Program-made: the position numbers and the translations under genes
Shown here: one piece after another, positions 34,503 through 48,800 of the stretch
Layout: each line of letters begins with the position of its first letter
Numbering within the stretch: the first letter of the stretch is position 1
Origin: Congeria kusceri
Lineage: Eukaryota > Mollusca > Bivalvia > Myida > Dreissenidae
DNA length: 64,000 nucleotides
Assembly: GCA_027627225.1 (NCBI GenBank)
Contig: CM051024.1
Location: 47,217,047-47,281,046, forward strand
Reading direction: 5' to 3'
Notes under the pieces: generated by a model
Database searches by the model: none
What the model was told of the DNA's origin: nothing
The model's input: the letters and a program-made list of their open reading frames with translations, nothing else

Positions 34503-37500
34503 CTGGAAAAGAAGCAAAAACATTTAATAATGTTTAACACAACGAAGTCATCAAAGTTGTTAAATTGTGATTTAATTGAATAAACACTAAACTAATAAAA
34601 AAACAACTAAGATAAGATTAAATTTAAATGCAATATACCAGTAAATATTGAAATTATAGTATTCTAACTTGGTATAAACACAAAGAGATCCCACACCCTA
34701 AAGAACTAATTCCAGTTAAACGCAATGAAAACTTTTTAAAAATAAATACTGACTTTACAGTCTAAAGATGTGGTAACACAAAACAATTAAAACCAAATGA
34801 CCACAAATCAAAATATTCAAATTATGCAAATGTTATCTCAATAACAGCTGTTTGAAAAAAACAGTTATGCCCCTTTAAGGTTAAAAGCCAGCTTTAAAAT
34901 TTCAAGATGGGATGAAAACTGTTGGACAAAGGAAGTGGAAACTGCTAAAAGGCCAATTGTTTTATAAATCAAGGGCCAAAACTCCACAAGTCCTGATGCG
35001 ACATGGCGGATTATCGAACTTGGCCGAGATATTGTGCATACAAACATTTTTATAAAGTTTGGTAAAGATCGGATGAAAACTGCTGAATGTAGAGCACGGA
35101 AACAACAGTGGTCCACTGACCCACTGATCGACAGACGGACCGAAACTAGTAAACCAATATACCCTGCTATATACGATGGGGGTCCATAATAACCATAAGC
35201 ACAAGTTAATAAAAACCATGTCTAACCAGGAAAGCCTTCTGCTGTTTCCTCTTATCCCGTCTATCAGCGCGCTCCTTCTGCGTGCTAGCGTACACCTCCG
35301 TGAATCTCTCTACGCCTACAGTCTTCTTCAGTAGGTCTATAACTTCACTAGCCAGAGTTCGCAGGGCCGTATCTGTAAACATTTTGTCACTGTCAGCCTG
35401 TATCATTTTTGTAAGGATACTATTGTAATTATAGGTTTATACAGTTATATTCTGAATTTACCAACTTTATAAAGGACATCATGAGGAGCTTCATTAAGTT
35501 TTGAACAAGATTTAACTTCCTTAACAAGTTGTAAATAATCAAATATGAAATGACTTGTATGTTTATACATAAACACATTACCACAGTTGTGAAAAACACC
35601 GCTGATATCAATAAGAAAATAAGTCAACCCAGCGCAGAGCAGGGCTTTCAGGTTTTTGCTTATTCCCACCCGTAATTACTGACTTGTTTAATACTGGGTA
35701 TACTTGGCTGGTTAGTAACAAGCACTCACCTTGCATCATGGACTGGTCGTTGAGTTCTCGCTGAAGTGGAGGTATCATCGTCCTTAGCACCGTCACATCC
35801 ATGGAGGGTCCCAGGTCCAGACTGATAGCTGCCAACCATTTGTACACGTGCATTCTCTGAAATAATGTAGCATTTGATCATAACTTGCATCACTGGCTGT
35901 ACATTTGCACACATGCATTCTCTGAAATAATATAGCATTTGATCATTACTTGCATCACTGGCTGTACATTTGTACACGTGCATTCTCTGATATAATATAG
36001 CATTGGATCAGTACTTGCATCAACGGCTGTACATTTGGACATGTGCATTCTCTGAAATAATATAGCATTGAATCATTACTTTTATCACAGGTTGTACATT
36101 TGTACACATTCACTAAAATAATATAGCATTTGATCATTACTTGCATTACTCTCTGAAAACATACAGTAGGCAATCATTACTTGCAACACAGGCTGTACCT
36201 TTGTACACACGCATTTGCAGGAATAATATTTAATAAGTACTTTCAGATTTTTTTTCCAAATATACTTTATTTAAGAAGATTATTTGCTAATCCAATCTTA
36301 CACTAGGTTAACAAATACAACCCTACCCCCCCCCAAAAAAAAAAAACAACAACAGGACTTTCATCAGGACAAATCAATACAAGATTCATGACAGTTCAAA
36401 TTCATGGGTATAATTTAATATATCAATGTTTTCATTTAGAAACCTATAAACACAATTTTTATTTCTCAATTAAATTTCACTGCACTACAATAACCTATGT
36501 ACCTTGATGGTAGTCTTATTGTTGGTAATGGCCTCATGGTGAGCCTCTCGTATCATCTTACGAACGAGCCAAAGTACGGCGAAATACCGTCCTCGATTCT
36601 CATTGGCTGAATCAGTCTGTTCCACCTCGGGCTTTGGAAGTGGCTGCTGGTCAAACAGCCTCGCACATCTGGTGATGAAGATCAGGTTCTTTATAAGCTG
36701 CAAGGAAACGGATGTTGGTATGATCATCAGATAAATGAAGACTATGAACAATCTGGCAAATGCTACACACACTGGAATATTGCTGAAGTTCGTTTGTACT
36801 ATATTAGCAAATACTTAACACATTCTATGCAGGTTTGTTATTACCATATTACATTTATATCCAACAGGAAATGAGGTCACAATATGCTCTAATTGTGGAT
36901 TCATTGTTTTAATGCAACATTTTGAAGGGGAAAAGAATTAACTAAATTAAAGTACTGAAAAAGTCACCGGTACAGAAAGTCACCTGAGTGCCACCTCAGA
37001 AGGAATAACAAAGTGTGTGTGATTCTCTCCAATTTACTTATGTCTCCCAGAACACTTGTTTGTTGAGTTGTGAGGAAAAGTGCAAGAAACAAGAGATATC
37101 TCATGTCAGAGACGACGCTGTGTCTTTAGTTCCCAGTGTGCAGTTTCTAGTACACTGCACTTAAATTTCTAATGTATCATGCAAAGGAAAAGTTTTTAGG
37201 TTACGGTAAAGTGGGAACTCAAACCTGTGACCTCTTGGATGTAAAACCAGTTTGTTACCACTACACCACAGATCTGCTATGGCTGAATATTATATCCTAC
37301 ATAAATGTTTCTTCTTCGCGTATATAAAAGTCAAAGGTCCGTTATTCATACTAATTTCAAAATGCCATTTAGCAGTCCGACTCTGACTAAATAGTACAGT
37401 GACTGGAGCCAGCAGGCACTATTGTACTATTGTATTTCGTGTGGGTGCCCGCTAAGTTCTTGTTGTGTGTAACCGCAGTTCTGAGTAGTTAATTTCACAA

Positions 37501-39856
37501 CACAATGTATTTGCAAGCTGTAAGAAGGTTGTTTGTCTTTGAAAAAATGCAGCATTTTTCCTCACTACTTTGGGAATGGTACCGGTACCGGTCAAATTAG
37601 GAAAATTATCGCTGTTTTCAACCAAATTGGGAACTTTGTCACTTTAAGCAAATACTGCCAAGAGAATTAGGAAACAATAAGTTACAATAAATAAACTCTA
37701 GACCAACTTTAATTGATTCTTTCACTTGTACTTGTGTTGCCAGGAGGTAAAATTAAAGTTAAACATAGGTACATGGATTATAGTGAATCATTGTGGGATC
37801 CTTTCGGATTAATTTCCCAGATATTTGGGATTTTTTTACTTCAAATTGGGAAAATTTGTAGGTAAATTGGATTGGGAAGGTACCTTTTTAGGGTACCAAG
37901 TTTACATCGAGGAAAAACGCTGAAATGTTGTATATTTCAGCTAGAAATAAAGAAACGTTTAGTGCATTGTGTTATGCTTGTGATATAATCATATATATAT
38001 GATACTAAAATGTGCGGTATAGTATAAGAAATAAGCACAGACCAATTTGGACAACCTCGCATTATATTTAATATAGTGACCTACCAATCAGCCCATAAAC
38101 ATTGAATGGACCTCACTATAATGCAAGGAGGCCCTCAGTGGTCTGAACTATTTCTAAATTAAGTAACGTTAGACAGGAGGATTTCAATGGAGCTGATAGA
38201 ACTCCTACCTGGCTAGCTAAGTCCTCGTTCAGAAGTTCCGACTGCAACTGGTGAATAAAGTCAATAGCCAGCGACTTCATCTGGAAGGAAATGGCAGATA
38301 AAACGACATTAGAGCTTAAAGATAGAATTAGATATTTGGCAAAATTATACTGTCTATACAAATAATGCTCTTTTTAAAGCATCCTCTACAATAACATGTG
38401 TCATACAAATTCCACACTGGGGTCATAATCTATTTGACTTAGGCCTGTTGAGAATAAAAACATTCAAACACTACTAGCATCTAAATATTGTGAAGATTTC
38501 TTCTTTTTTTTTTTCCAATAAATGTATTCATAGTTACAGCAAACTAAATACCCTTGTAGACTGTAGTTTAACAGATTAATTTAAGAGCAAATACTCCATA
38601 CCCTTTTCCTCGTATCTACAGTCAAGTACTGGGTAGATTCCTGTGTTTCCATAGCAACCAGCTGCTCTGGTTGCCAAGCAGCAAACAACAGTCCATACAA
38701 CTGGTCTGCTGCCAGCTGCACCCAGATATGGGCATGGCTTAAATAGGTTTCCACATGCTCTGTAAAGAAACATAAGTAATAACAGTTACAGCTATATATA
38801 GCGTCTTGTTGTGCACAGACAACATTTCCTATTGTCTGTGGATGTTGTATCTAGATAATTGATGTTTAACACTTTATCGTCAAGATATGTAGTTCTCGGA
38901 GCTTCAGATAAGACGCATTGAAAATTAGCCCAGTGCGTAACGTTACGCATTGCAAATCTCGGTACGTATTTTTAATCGCTTAAACTGAGTGACTGGTTTT
39001 ACCAATTATCCAGTTCAGCTTATGGTGTAAATAGCCTTTAAATCGATTAAAAGTAAATCAAGCGAATCTTTCTACTCAAAATGGCTTCGCATTATGTATG
39101 GGATGTGAGTCAAAAATGGAACGTTTTCAGCCAGCTCCAGTAGGCAATATCTTGTAAAATGTTAATCAGAATGAGTCTTATGATGCTTTTCCTATTTAAA
39201 AGGTGATAAGTGGCGATCTCATTGTCACAGAAGTTGAAAAATCGGACAAGAAACACAAGCATCATGTGATTGAAAATTGTCTGAAAAATTGCTGTTATCA
39301 TGGAAAAGAAATTGTCATTGGCTAATTCTCAAGCAAGAAGGGCCAGAAATCAGGTTATCTTGTAGGATTTGCACTGAAAAAAAAGTACAAAGTATCTAGG
39401 TAAATGACTACCACAACTTTGTTAAGTAAATGTTATGTTTTGATAGACCTACAGATTATTGTCTACATTCAATTTATTCCATTTGCCAATATTAATGTGT
39501 TCATATAATAACAAGCACATACAATACTCTTTTGATCTTGTACAAAATATGAAAATACCCTTTAAATTTTTCAAATACCCTTTAACCAAAAATTCAGGGG
39601 GTAAAATACCCTTTAAGCTAAAACCTTATCTGGAGCTTTGGTAGTTCTAATACAATCTTCTTTATGATTTAAAAAAACAACACAAAAAAACATTCTTAAT
39701 CTGTATTATGTAAATAGAGAAAAAGTGCTGCACAATTATCATTTATTTAGCTAAATGGGGACTAATACAGAATTTTAATTATAATTTATATCATTAAGAC
39801 TAAGAATTAACAAGAGTCTCCTGGCCCTTGCGTAACGAATATCTTTTCATGTCATT

Positions 39857-39892
<36 letters not shown>

Positions 39893-42800
39893 GGCCTATA
39901 CTGCTAACAATAAATTAATTATATTTAAAAATAAGATAACTACAGTGAAATAAACATTTTTTTATTGGTATTGGATACTTTTTATGTGATGACAACAATC
40001 AGCTTAATTACGATCAGTACACCACTATTTATTATTGACCAAGTAACACACATTTCATGTCCGCACTTACCCCAGATGACATTCATGTTTCCTTCCCACC
40101 GTGGTCCAGTGACGACCCCTCCGCACTCCCTCAGAGCCTTCACCAGCGTGTTGAGTACAGTGTACACCATCAAGTCCTGGTCTCTCTCTACTGTCTCCTG
40201 GTCAGCCTGGCAATACATAGACATCATAAAACATTAGCCTTATATTTACGTGGCTCAAGCTGAAACTGAAATTTTTTTTATTTTATTAATCGCCTATTTT
40301 TACACAAACATACATTGAATGGTGTTGTACATGGAATAAAATACTAAACTGCTTAATAAATATATCTATAAGTGCTATCCATAAATTCAGTGTTAAATAA
40401 TTAGAAGAGAAAATGATACATGCAACCTAGTACTTGCCATGTTAGTACATTATTTACATTATGTAAGTACCCTATACCTATAATAGATATTACCAGTGCT
40501 ACATACAACCTTGTGCTATTACCAATGCTATATACTGCATTGAGATATTACTGATATTTTATAGAGCCACGAGATATTGCCAATGCTTTATAGGGCCTTG
40601 AGATATTGCCAATACTACATACGACATTGAGATATTGCCAATGCAACTTAAAGTCTCGCGATACTGCTAATGCTTCATATAGTCCAGAAATAGTACAAAT
40701 GGTGTTCCCCAATTGTAGTGCCAATGCTACATACAGCCTAGAGAAAGTACCAGTGCTACATATGGCCTTGAGATACTGCCAATGCTATATACAGCTTGGA
40801 GATACTGACAATGCTTTATACATCTTTGAGATACTACCGATGCTTAATACAGATTAGAGATACTGCCCAGTGTTCATTCTGGGCCGAGTTGCAGGTGGGC
40901 CAATGGCCCATCAGCCACAAAATCAGTGCGCCATTTAAGGATTTTCTTAATACTTTTATTATGTTTTTTTTACAAATGTCAAATTACTCCTTTCATTGTA
41001 CGATAACCACTAAAATTTCTCTGACAAACCCTTCTAAAATTTGTGACCGTTAACCTTTGTGGAAGATTTATCAGCTTGTTCACCCAAACTTTCAGACGAA
41101 GTATGGCACTACGGGTACGGCGGAATAAACTGACGTTTTCTTGCCCTCATTTTCGACAGTGTTCTCATTTTGCTTAGGAATTTTGGTGGAAAATTCAAAA
41201 GATTTTGTCCAACAATGCTCTCTTTATCTGCTTTTTGCTTTGACATAATTTTTTTCTAATTAAAATCAACTAAAACCGCATGTAAATTTCAGACAGCACT
41301 GTTAACAATTTGTGATGATGTAAGCAAGGTCAAATGGCGCGTGACCTTTATCGGCCAATAAAATCACTAGTTATAAATCAGTGCGCGCACGGTAGCCTAG
41401 CAACGATTAATTTCCACTAACAATCCGGCTATGTGATGTTTACAATTCACAATACGATTTTCGATAATTTTCATGTGAAAAAAATTCGCCTGCAAATGGA
41501 ATTTTCGATGCGCCTGTTATATTTATCATGCGGCCAAATGGCCCACTGACAGCATTTTTGTTGCGCCCATTTTATTTTTTTTGCGGGAATCTCACAAAGG
41601 CACAGCCCAGAATGAACACTGACTGCCAATGCTTTATACAGACTAGAGATAATGCCAATGCTTTATACAGACTAGAGATACTGTCAATGCTTTATACAGA
41701 CTAGAGATACTGTCAATGCTTTATACAGACTAGAGATACTGTCAATGCTTTATACAGACTAGAGATACTGCCAATGCTTTATACAGACTAGAGATACTGT
41801 CAATGCTTTATACAGACTAGAGATAATGCCAATGCTTTATACAGACTAGAGATACTGTCAATGCTTTATACAGACTAGAGATACTGTCAATGCTTTATAC
41901 AGACTAGAGATAATGCCAATGCTTTATACAGACTAGAGATACTGTCAATGCTTTATACAGCCCAGAGATACTGCCAATGCTTCATACAGCCTAGAAATAC
42001 TGCCAATGCTACATACGGCCATGTATTTGCCAGGCTCCAGATGCTGTTCCACTACTGGCAGGAAGTTGACCATGCGGGACTCAAACTGGCTTCCCTCAAC
42101 CTCCACAAATAGACCACACAGCTGGGCCGCCATGATACGCAACCTTAACTGCAACATTGAATTTAGGTACTCTATTTGCATTGTCATGTAAGAATTAAAT
42201 GTAATAATGGAGAAATTATGCAAAAGTTGTGGAATTATTACATGTTAAAATTGCAGTAAAGATAACACCAAACAAACTGGATTATTCTGTCATTTTTACA
42301 AGATACAAAACCTTGTTAATAATCCACTTAGCATTGAATTTTTAGGAAAACTCTGCAAAAATATAATTTTATTAAAGCTAGAATAGCCTGGTAACTGTAT
42401 GCTTCTGTAATTCAATTCATATTTTAACATTCACAGAAAATTAGTACACTTAAAAGAAAAATACTTATCTTACAGACATAAGTTCAAATGGTCCATACCA
42501 ATCATTGCATTTTCACTGCATAAATGTTTTTGTTGTTGTTGATTTTTCTAATAGAGAAAACACCATTTGAAATCAAATTATTTTAAAATATTAATAAATA
42601 TCAGTAATAAATTGTCAAGTCCACAAACCAACCTTGTTATCCATGAACCATTTTAACGTATTGCTAAACATGTTAGAGCGTGTGTTGTGATCCAGTTTCC
42701 CAAGGAGAGACTTGATAGCCAGTGCGATCAGCTTCCGGCATTTCACAGACTCATCATTCACCAAACTGGCTGCCATGGGCAGATAGAACAGGCCTGAGTA

Positions 42801-45800
42801 TTTAGACAGCAGGTGCTGGAAAAAGAGAACAAAATATGATAATTGTCTGTAAGTAAGAATTCAGTCAACGTGATGAGAGGTTACCGGTACTGCAAAAGCA
42901 TACATAATCAAAGAAGCGACGTAATAAAGTGACACGATTACTTCAACTTACTGGTATACAATTTATCAAATGGAAAGCTTGCTAATATAAAGTCAAAACC
43001 ACACTCATAATATATTATCAACATATTTCACACCTGAGGGAAGGAAGTGAAGAACGCTGCCAGCATCTCGAGAGCCGACTCTCGACCACTCTCCAACTCA
43101 AACGACAACTGGGACACATAAAACTGTATGTGACCCTCCATCTTCTTTCCAAGGGGGTAATCTAGTAAGTACTGCAACATCGCCTGCAACGGAAACATGA
43201 TGTAACTTTATTTGTAGATGTAACTAGGACACATAGAACGTTATGTGCGCCTAAATCTTCTTTCCAAGGGGGTAGTCCAAAAAGTACTGCAACATGGCCT
43301 GAGAAAGAAACAAAATGTAACTTGTACATGTAACTGGGACAGGTAGCACTGTATGTGCCTCTCGATCTTCTTTCCAAGAGGGTAGTCTATTAAGTACTGC
43401 AGCATGGCCTGAGAAAGAAACAAAATGTAACTTGTACATGTAACTTTGACACTTCTTTTCAAGGGGGTAGTCCATTAAGTTCTGCAGCATGGCCTGAGAG
43501 AGAAACAAAATGTAACATGTACATGTAACTGGGACAGGTAGCACTGTATGTGCCTCTCAATCTTCTTTCCAAGAGGGTAGTCCATTAAGTACTGCAGCAT
43601 GGCCTAAGACAGAAACAAGATGTCACCCTAATTGTACATGTAACTGAGACAGGTAGAACTGTATATGCCCCTCAATCTTCTTTCCAAGAGGGTAGTCCAT
43701 TAAGTACTGCAGCATGGCCTGAGAGCGAAACAAAATGTAACTTGTACATGTAACTGGGACAGGTAGCACTGTATGTGTCCTCCATCTTCTTTCCAAGAGG
43801 GTAATCTATTAAGTACTGCAGCATGGCCTGAGAGAGAAACAAAATGTAACTTGTACATGTAACTGGGACAGGTAGCACTGTATGTGCCTCTCGATCTTCT
43901 TTCCAAGAGGGTAGTCTATTAAGTACTGCAGCATGGCCTAAGACAGAAACAAGATGTAACTTTAATTCTATATGAAACTGGGACATGTAGAACTGTACGT
44001 GACCCTCCATCGTCTTTCCGAGTGGGTAGTCCAGTAAGTATTGCACCTTCGCCTGGAACGATTTTTGTTACATAGTTTTGTTCTAAGTGGGTTGTTAAAA
44101 AAGTACTGGAGCATTGTCAGCAACTTTAATTGTACTTGTTACACAGATTTTTTTTCCAAGAGAGTAATTCCATTAAGTACTGCAACATAGTCTAAGACAG
44201 AAACACAAAGTTTTCTTCCAAGAGGGTTGTTCAATTAGTACTGCAATGTTGCCTGCAACTTTGAGTGTACTCGTTACATTGTTGTTGTTGTTTTTTTTCT
44301 TCAAAAAAAGTCGTCCATTAAGTACTGCAACATAGTCTGAGACATACGTACAATTAACTCGAAGGTACTTGTTAAGTATTCTTTTCCCCAAGAGGAATGT
44401 CTATAAAATACCCCAAACATTATCTGGATAATGACTAACTGTACACATGTGTAATGGTCTGAACAATTTCTAATCCTCTGACACGAGTCACACAGTTTTT
44501 AAGATGAGTGTCCAGCAAGTACTGTAAGATCAAAGGGAAACAAATTAACTTCAGCTGTGCAGATAAGCTTTTTTCTTAAGAGGAATGTCCGAGCAACAAG
44601 TACTTCAAACAAGACAAGCAATGTTACTTGAAATGTGCAATGTAATTACAAAGGATATATAAAAGTACTGTAAGACTGCCACATTAAGGAAAAAGAAAAC
44701 AATTGACAAAACAATTAATATTAAACTATGAAATGCCATGAAATTACAGCCACAAACAGACAATTCAGGTTGATAATAGACCAAGACCAACCTGTCTACA
44801 CTCCCGCTGCACGTGTGCTGACTCGGCAGATATTGACATTTCCTCCACTTTCTTCATCAATTCGTGAACCTCAGGGATGTTTAAACTGCGAGACAGAATC
44901 GCCTGAAAACAAAGATGCTTATATGATTATAGTCAGTCTTTAAAACTAAAACGAAACATAATTGCAATGTTTCAAACCACTGCTTATTAGCCGCTAGTAG
45001 AAACCAATATGTAGCCATTTAACAAAGGCAGAACTTGAATGAATAACTAACTATACACTACACTCTTGGAGTGAACAAATTCATCAATTCAATACGATTG
45101 TGCTCTATCTGGAACACTTATCACTACCAATTGCAGAATTAACTACATTCGGCTACAATTATTAACTGATAAATTGCATTTTCATCTTAAATCTCTCCAA
45201 TTGGCAAGAGTTTTTTTTTCATAAAACAAAAAATCTCAAACTGATGGCCAATGCCAATTCTTAAAGCTGTGGAAAACAATATACTGACAGCTTTGACATT
45301 GATGGAGACTTTAAATACACTGATAAAATAGCTGCTTACCTTAAGAAGTGAGAAAGCTGTGCTCTGTCTGTTATAGTCATGAATATCCTCTTCACAGAAT
45401 GTAAGCAACACCTGCAGCTGGCTATTGTCAATCTGGTGGAATTTAACCTCCCGCACCAACACTGTCACAGCCTATATAAAATGACACATACATATTGATA
45501 ATAGATAACAGAAACCAAAAATATAATACAATTATTTTTCAAATAGTGTCACTTTTAAAACTGTATGCTTATGCCAATAAAGAATCGACTTCACTGAATG
45601 TAGAATGAGCGAGTGCCCCTCTGAATGATTTTTGGAAACGTAAGCTCATATGTAAGTTTGTTTGTTTGGATTTTTCTCTGTATTCAACAATATTCAAGTC
45701 ATATAACGGTGGTCAGTTAACCTACTCACACCTATCCTGGGCAAGCTTAACCAATCTAAGTGGTTTACCAGTACCAAGTGCACATACTTATGCCAGTAAC

Positions 45801-48800
45801 TGACAACTGCCCTACTTGAATCAGAGGTAGGGGGAGAATGCACGTAGAAATTATTGCATGACCAATCCCCACACAAGTCATGTGGCCGGGCTGGGGCTCG
45901 AACTAACAAACCCCAGATTGACAGTCCAGCGCTCTACCAACAGAGCTAGCCCAGCCCGACTTTAGAAGAACCTGTTAACATTTTTCATGAAATCAATCCA
46001 GTTTTCAAAGTAAATTGTCGAAATCTCGGTATTCACAAAAGCTATTAAATGACGTCAAATTTTCAGGCCAAAACTACTACTTGTTAATTCTTTTCACTTA
46101 CAAACACTTCAGTTCTTGCCTTGAAAACACAACAAAGCATCTAGAGTTTGCAAATACCTGTATAAAGTAAGCACCATTATTTACACAACCATTAAACAAA
46201 GCATTAACTTTCAGGACAGTTCTATTTTTATCACTTATTTTCACTACTACATATCCCCCCACAGGACTACGAACATTTCTTCAATTCAATCTTAGTCTTA
46301 ATCTTAAACATTCAACCAAGAAAATCAAACCGCAAAGGAAACAAGCATTCTCATTGGTCAAAATTTTAAATTGAGACTACGTTTGAGATCTAGAATTTTC
46401 GTGAGGCCTGCGCTTGCCTTGAAAAGCATAGTGACCAATTCCTTGTTATCTCCCCTTGCGGCCCCGGCAGTGGCGTAGTTCCTTAGCAACACAAACATGG
46501 CGCTGGCCACCCCGGTAATGTGGCTCTTCAAGGAGGGTAGTGGGAACCTCAGTAGGTAACACAGCACCCGCAGGCAAGTGGCGTTCACCTGAATAAAGGA
46601 ACTGTGATAAAAACAAACAAGAAGAATGTAAATGAACCCTTCATATACTGTATAGCGCAAAATATTGCAGGTGCCAAATGGCGCATTTAGAAATCAATGG
46701 AAGCATTTAAGCACTTTAGTTACTGTTATTTTGACAGGATGAAGTTTTTGGTATGCATTTTCTTTAATGGCAGTGTTTTGAATTGGCGCTGGTTACTGTT
46801 TAATATCGCCAAAATTAAAACATTGCCAAAAATAGTACTAATACAGAATTTCAGGGGTATAAATGGTCATATATCGTGTACACATTAAAAATGTTCTAAC
46901 CTATTGTTAACAAATGATGTTTATAAACAATTAAAATGAATCCTACTACACAAACTAAGACCAAGCATCTCATCAGTTTAATTACAGTTCACAACAATAA
47001 ACATAAATACACCAAACAGAAACTTATGAGTCAAAACAATACCAATATTTAAATATAGCCAATATGCCTTGCAATCTGGAGGCCGAGAGTTTGATCCCTA
47101 CACGGGGAGTGTTTGAATGATCTTTCTCAAAAGACACCAAATACTGGTTCTACCAAGGAAATAGACCTGAGTGTGTCTGACTAGCCTCAGGCTTTCGACA
47201 CAATGGAGCTAAAACAAACAGGTTTAGACTAAGGAGGTAAATAGCTCATGGAATACAACATTACACAGTCAACTCAAGTGATACAGCCCACCAGAACACC
47301 ACAGTCAGGTTATATTCCTTGTATGTATTTATCTTTATCAACCTACCATGATGTACTTGGAGTGCAGGCAGTCAGCCATCCTGGGGACCAAGGGGTCCAG
47401 CATCTCTAGGTGTCTAGTATCCGTGGCAACCAGATGCTGCTTCTTCAGCAACTGACTCAGCAACTGTGCATAGCAAAAAAATGTATTGTTTTATTTTGTA
47501 TCATTACAACGAATGTCTGCATATAATATACCTTTGTAAATCAATGACAGTGAACTTAAACATTCCTTAAAGAATTGCTTCAATAACTGTTAGCTTTATA
47601 GCTTTATAGGTTAACAGCATACTTGCCTGCATCTCTTAATGCCCCAATATTAACAACCTGTCACAACTATTTGATTTCTTATCAAAAAATGATACAGACT
47701 ACTGCTAACTTTGTGTAAAAAGGTTTTACAGAAAACATACATCTTAAACATGCATACTGACAAAACCTTAAACTTTGACTGTGATAATGTACTATCAATT
47801 ATCTCACCTGTAGACCAAACTCCACCAGGACATGTTTGTTGGTTTTCTTGCTGGTCTTGGGTTTGAGACCTCCACGCGGGGCCTCAGGCTGCAGCAGCAG
47901 ACAACTCTGGGGACGCAGTCCGGGCTTCTCTTCCGCAGGCTTGGTCTCCTCCCTGCATAAGAACAATATGCTTTAAAAGGATCAAAAATTAGATGCAATG
48001 GAGTGCACAGTGTTCCCCGAAAAACACCTACGATACCCGCAATTTTAGCAATTATATCCCCAATCTTTATGAAAAACCCTTTAACATTTACACTTGGTGT
48101 ACAATTTTCTTGCATACGGGGTACACAGAGGGTTTGGTCAAACCCATTTATGTAAAGCAGTGGCACTGACAATACCAAGAATTTAAGCCTGTATGGTGTA
48201 CATGTAATACTGAAATTAATTATTTCTTTTGGTCATTGCTTTGTGTATAATGGCGAAGTCATTTAATGTGAAATACACATTTACTTTGTTTGATAAGAAT
48301 AAAACAATTTCAACATAGGTTTCACCAAACACACATAAATATTTCCTTTTTTATTGGTGCATTTCTTCTTTAAAATTCTGGAAGCTTAGCAAAAGATTTA
48401 ATATGCACATGTACAAAACATACCAGTAGTACAAGTGCATAGATACATTTTGTATAAGCCTGAATTATCCTACCAGTATTATTCCTAGTACGCAATGGCA
48501 AAATCCTTTTTACAGTATGCATTCATGATGATACTGAAAAAAAAAGACGCTGTTTAAACATGCCCCCAGTTGGTTCTGGGCAGCCCATTTGAATTATTTT
48601 ATGTCCAAATTAGGTCAAGGTCAAGGAAACGGTAAAATCTAGTTAACCTCTACCGACAGACGGACAGGACAGACAGGAAAATCACTGTATGCCTTCCACA
48701 TCAAGATGCCGGTGGCATAAAAACTACTAGGGATGGCAACGAATTCCAAAATTGATATTCGAATATTCGATTGATAAAGTATTCGAATATTCGATCGTCC

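Noticed and set aside
35726..36173. Minus-strand frames repeating MHVYKCT-like peptides
   Set aside because: They arise from the 65-bp array that copies the exon 23 acceptor.
43162..44046. Several overlapping minus-strand frames with LDYPLGKK-like repeats as a repeat protein
   Set aside because: They are translations of the exon 16 minisatellite in different frames; the real exon is 43034-43183.
45893..45960. Functional tRNA-Asp gene
   Set aside because: The acceptor stem does not pair properly, and the head is continuous with a SINE body that is repeated at 63412-63700.
46385..46588. Extending UTP20 exon 13 to the GT at 46385
   Set aside because: It would end in phase 1 and force exon 14 out of frame into stops; the GC donor after 46418 keeps the conserved join.
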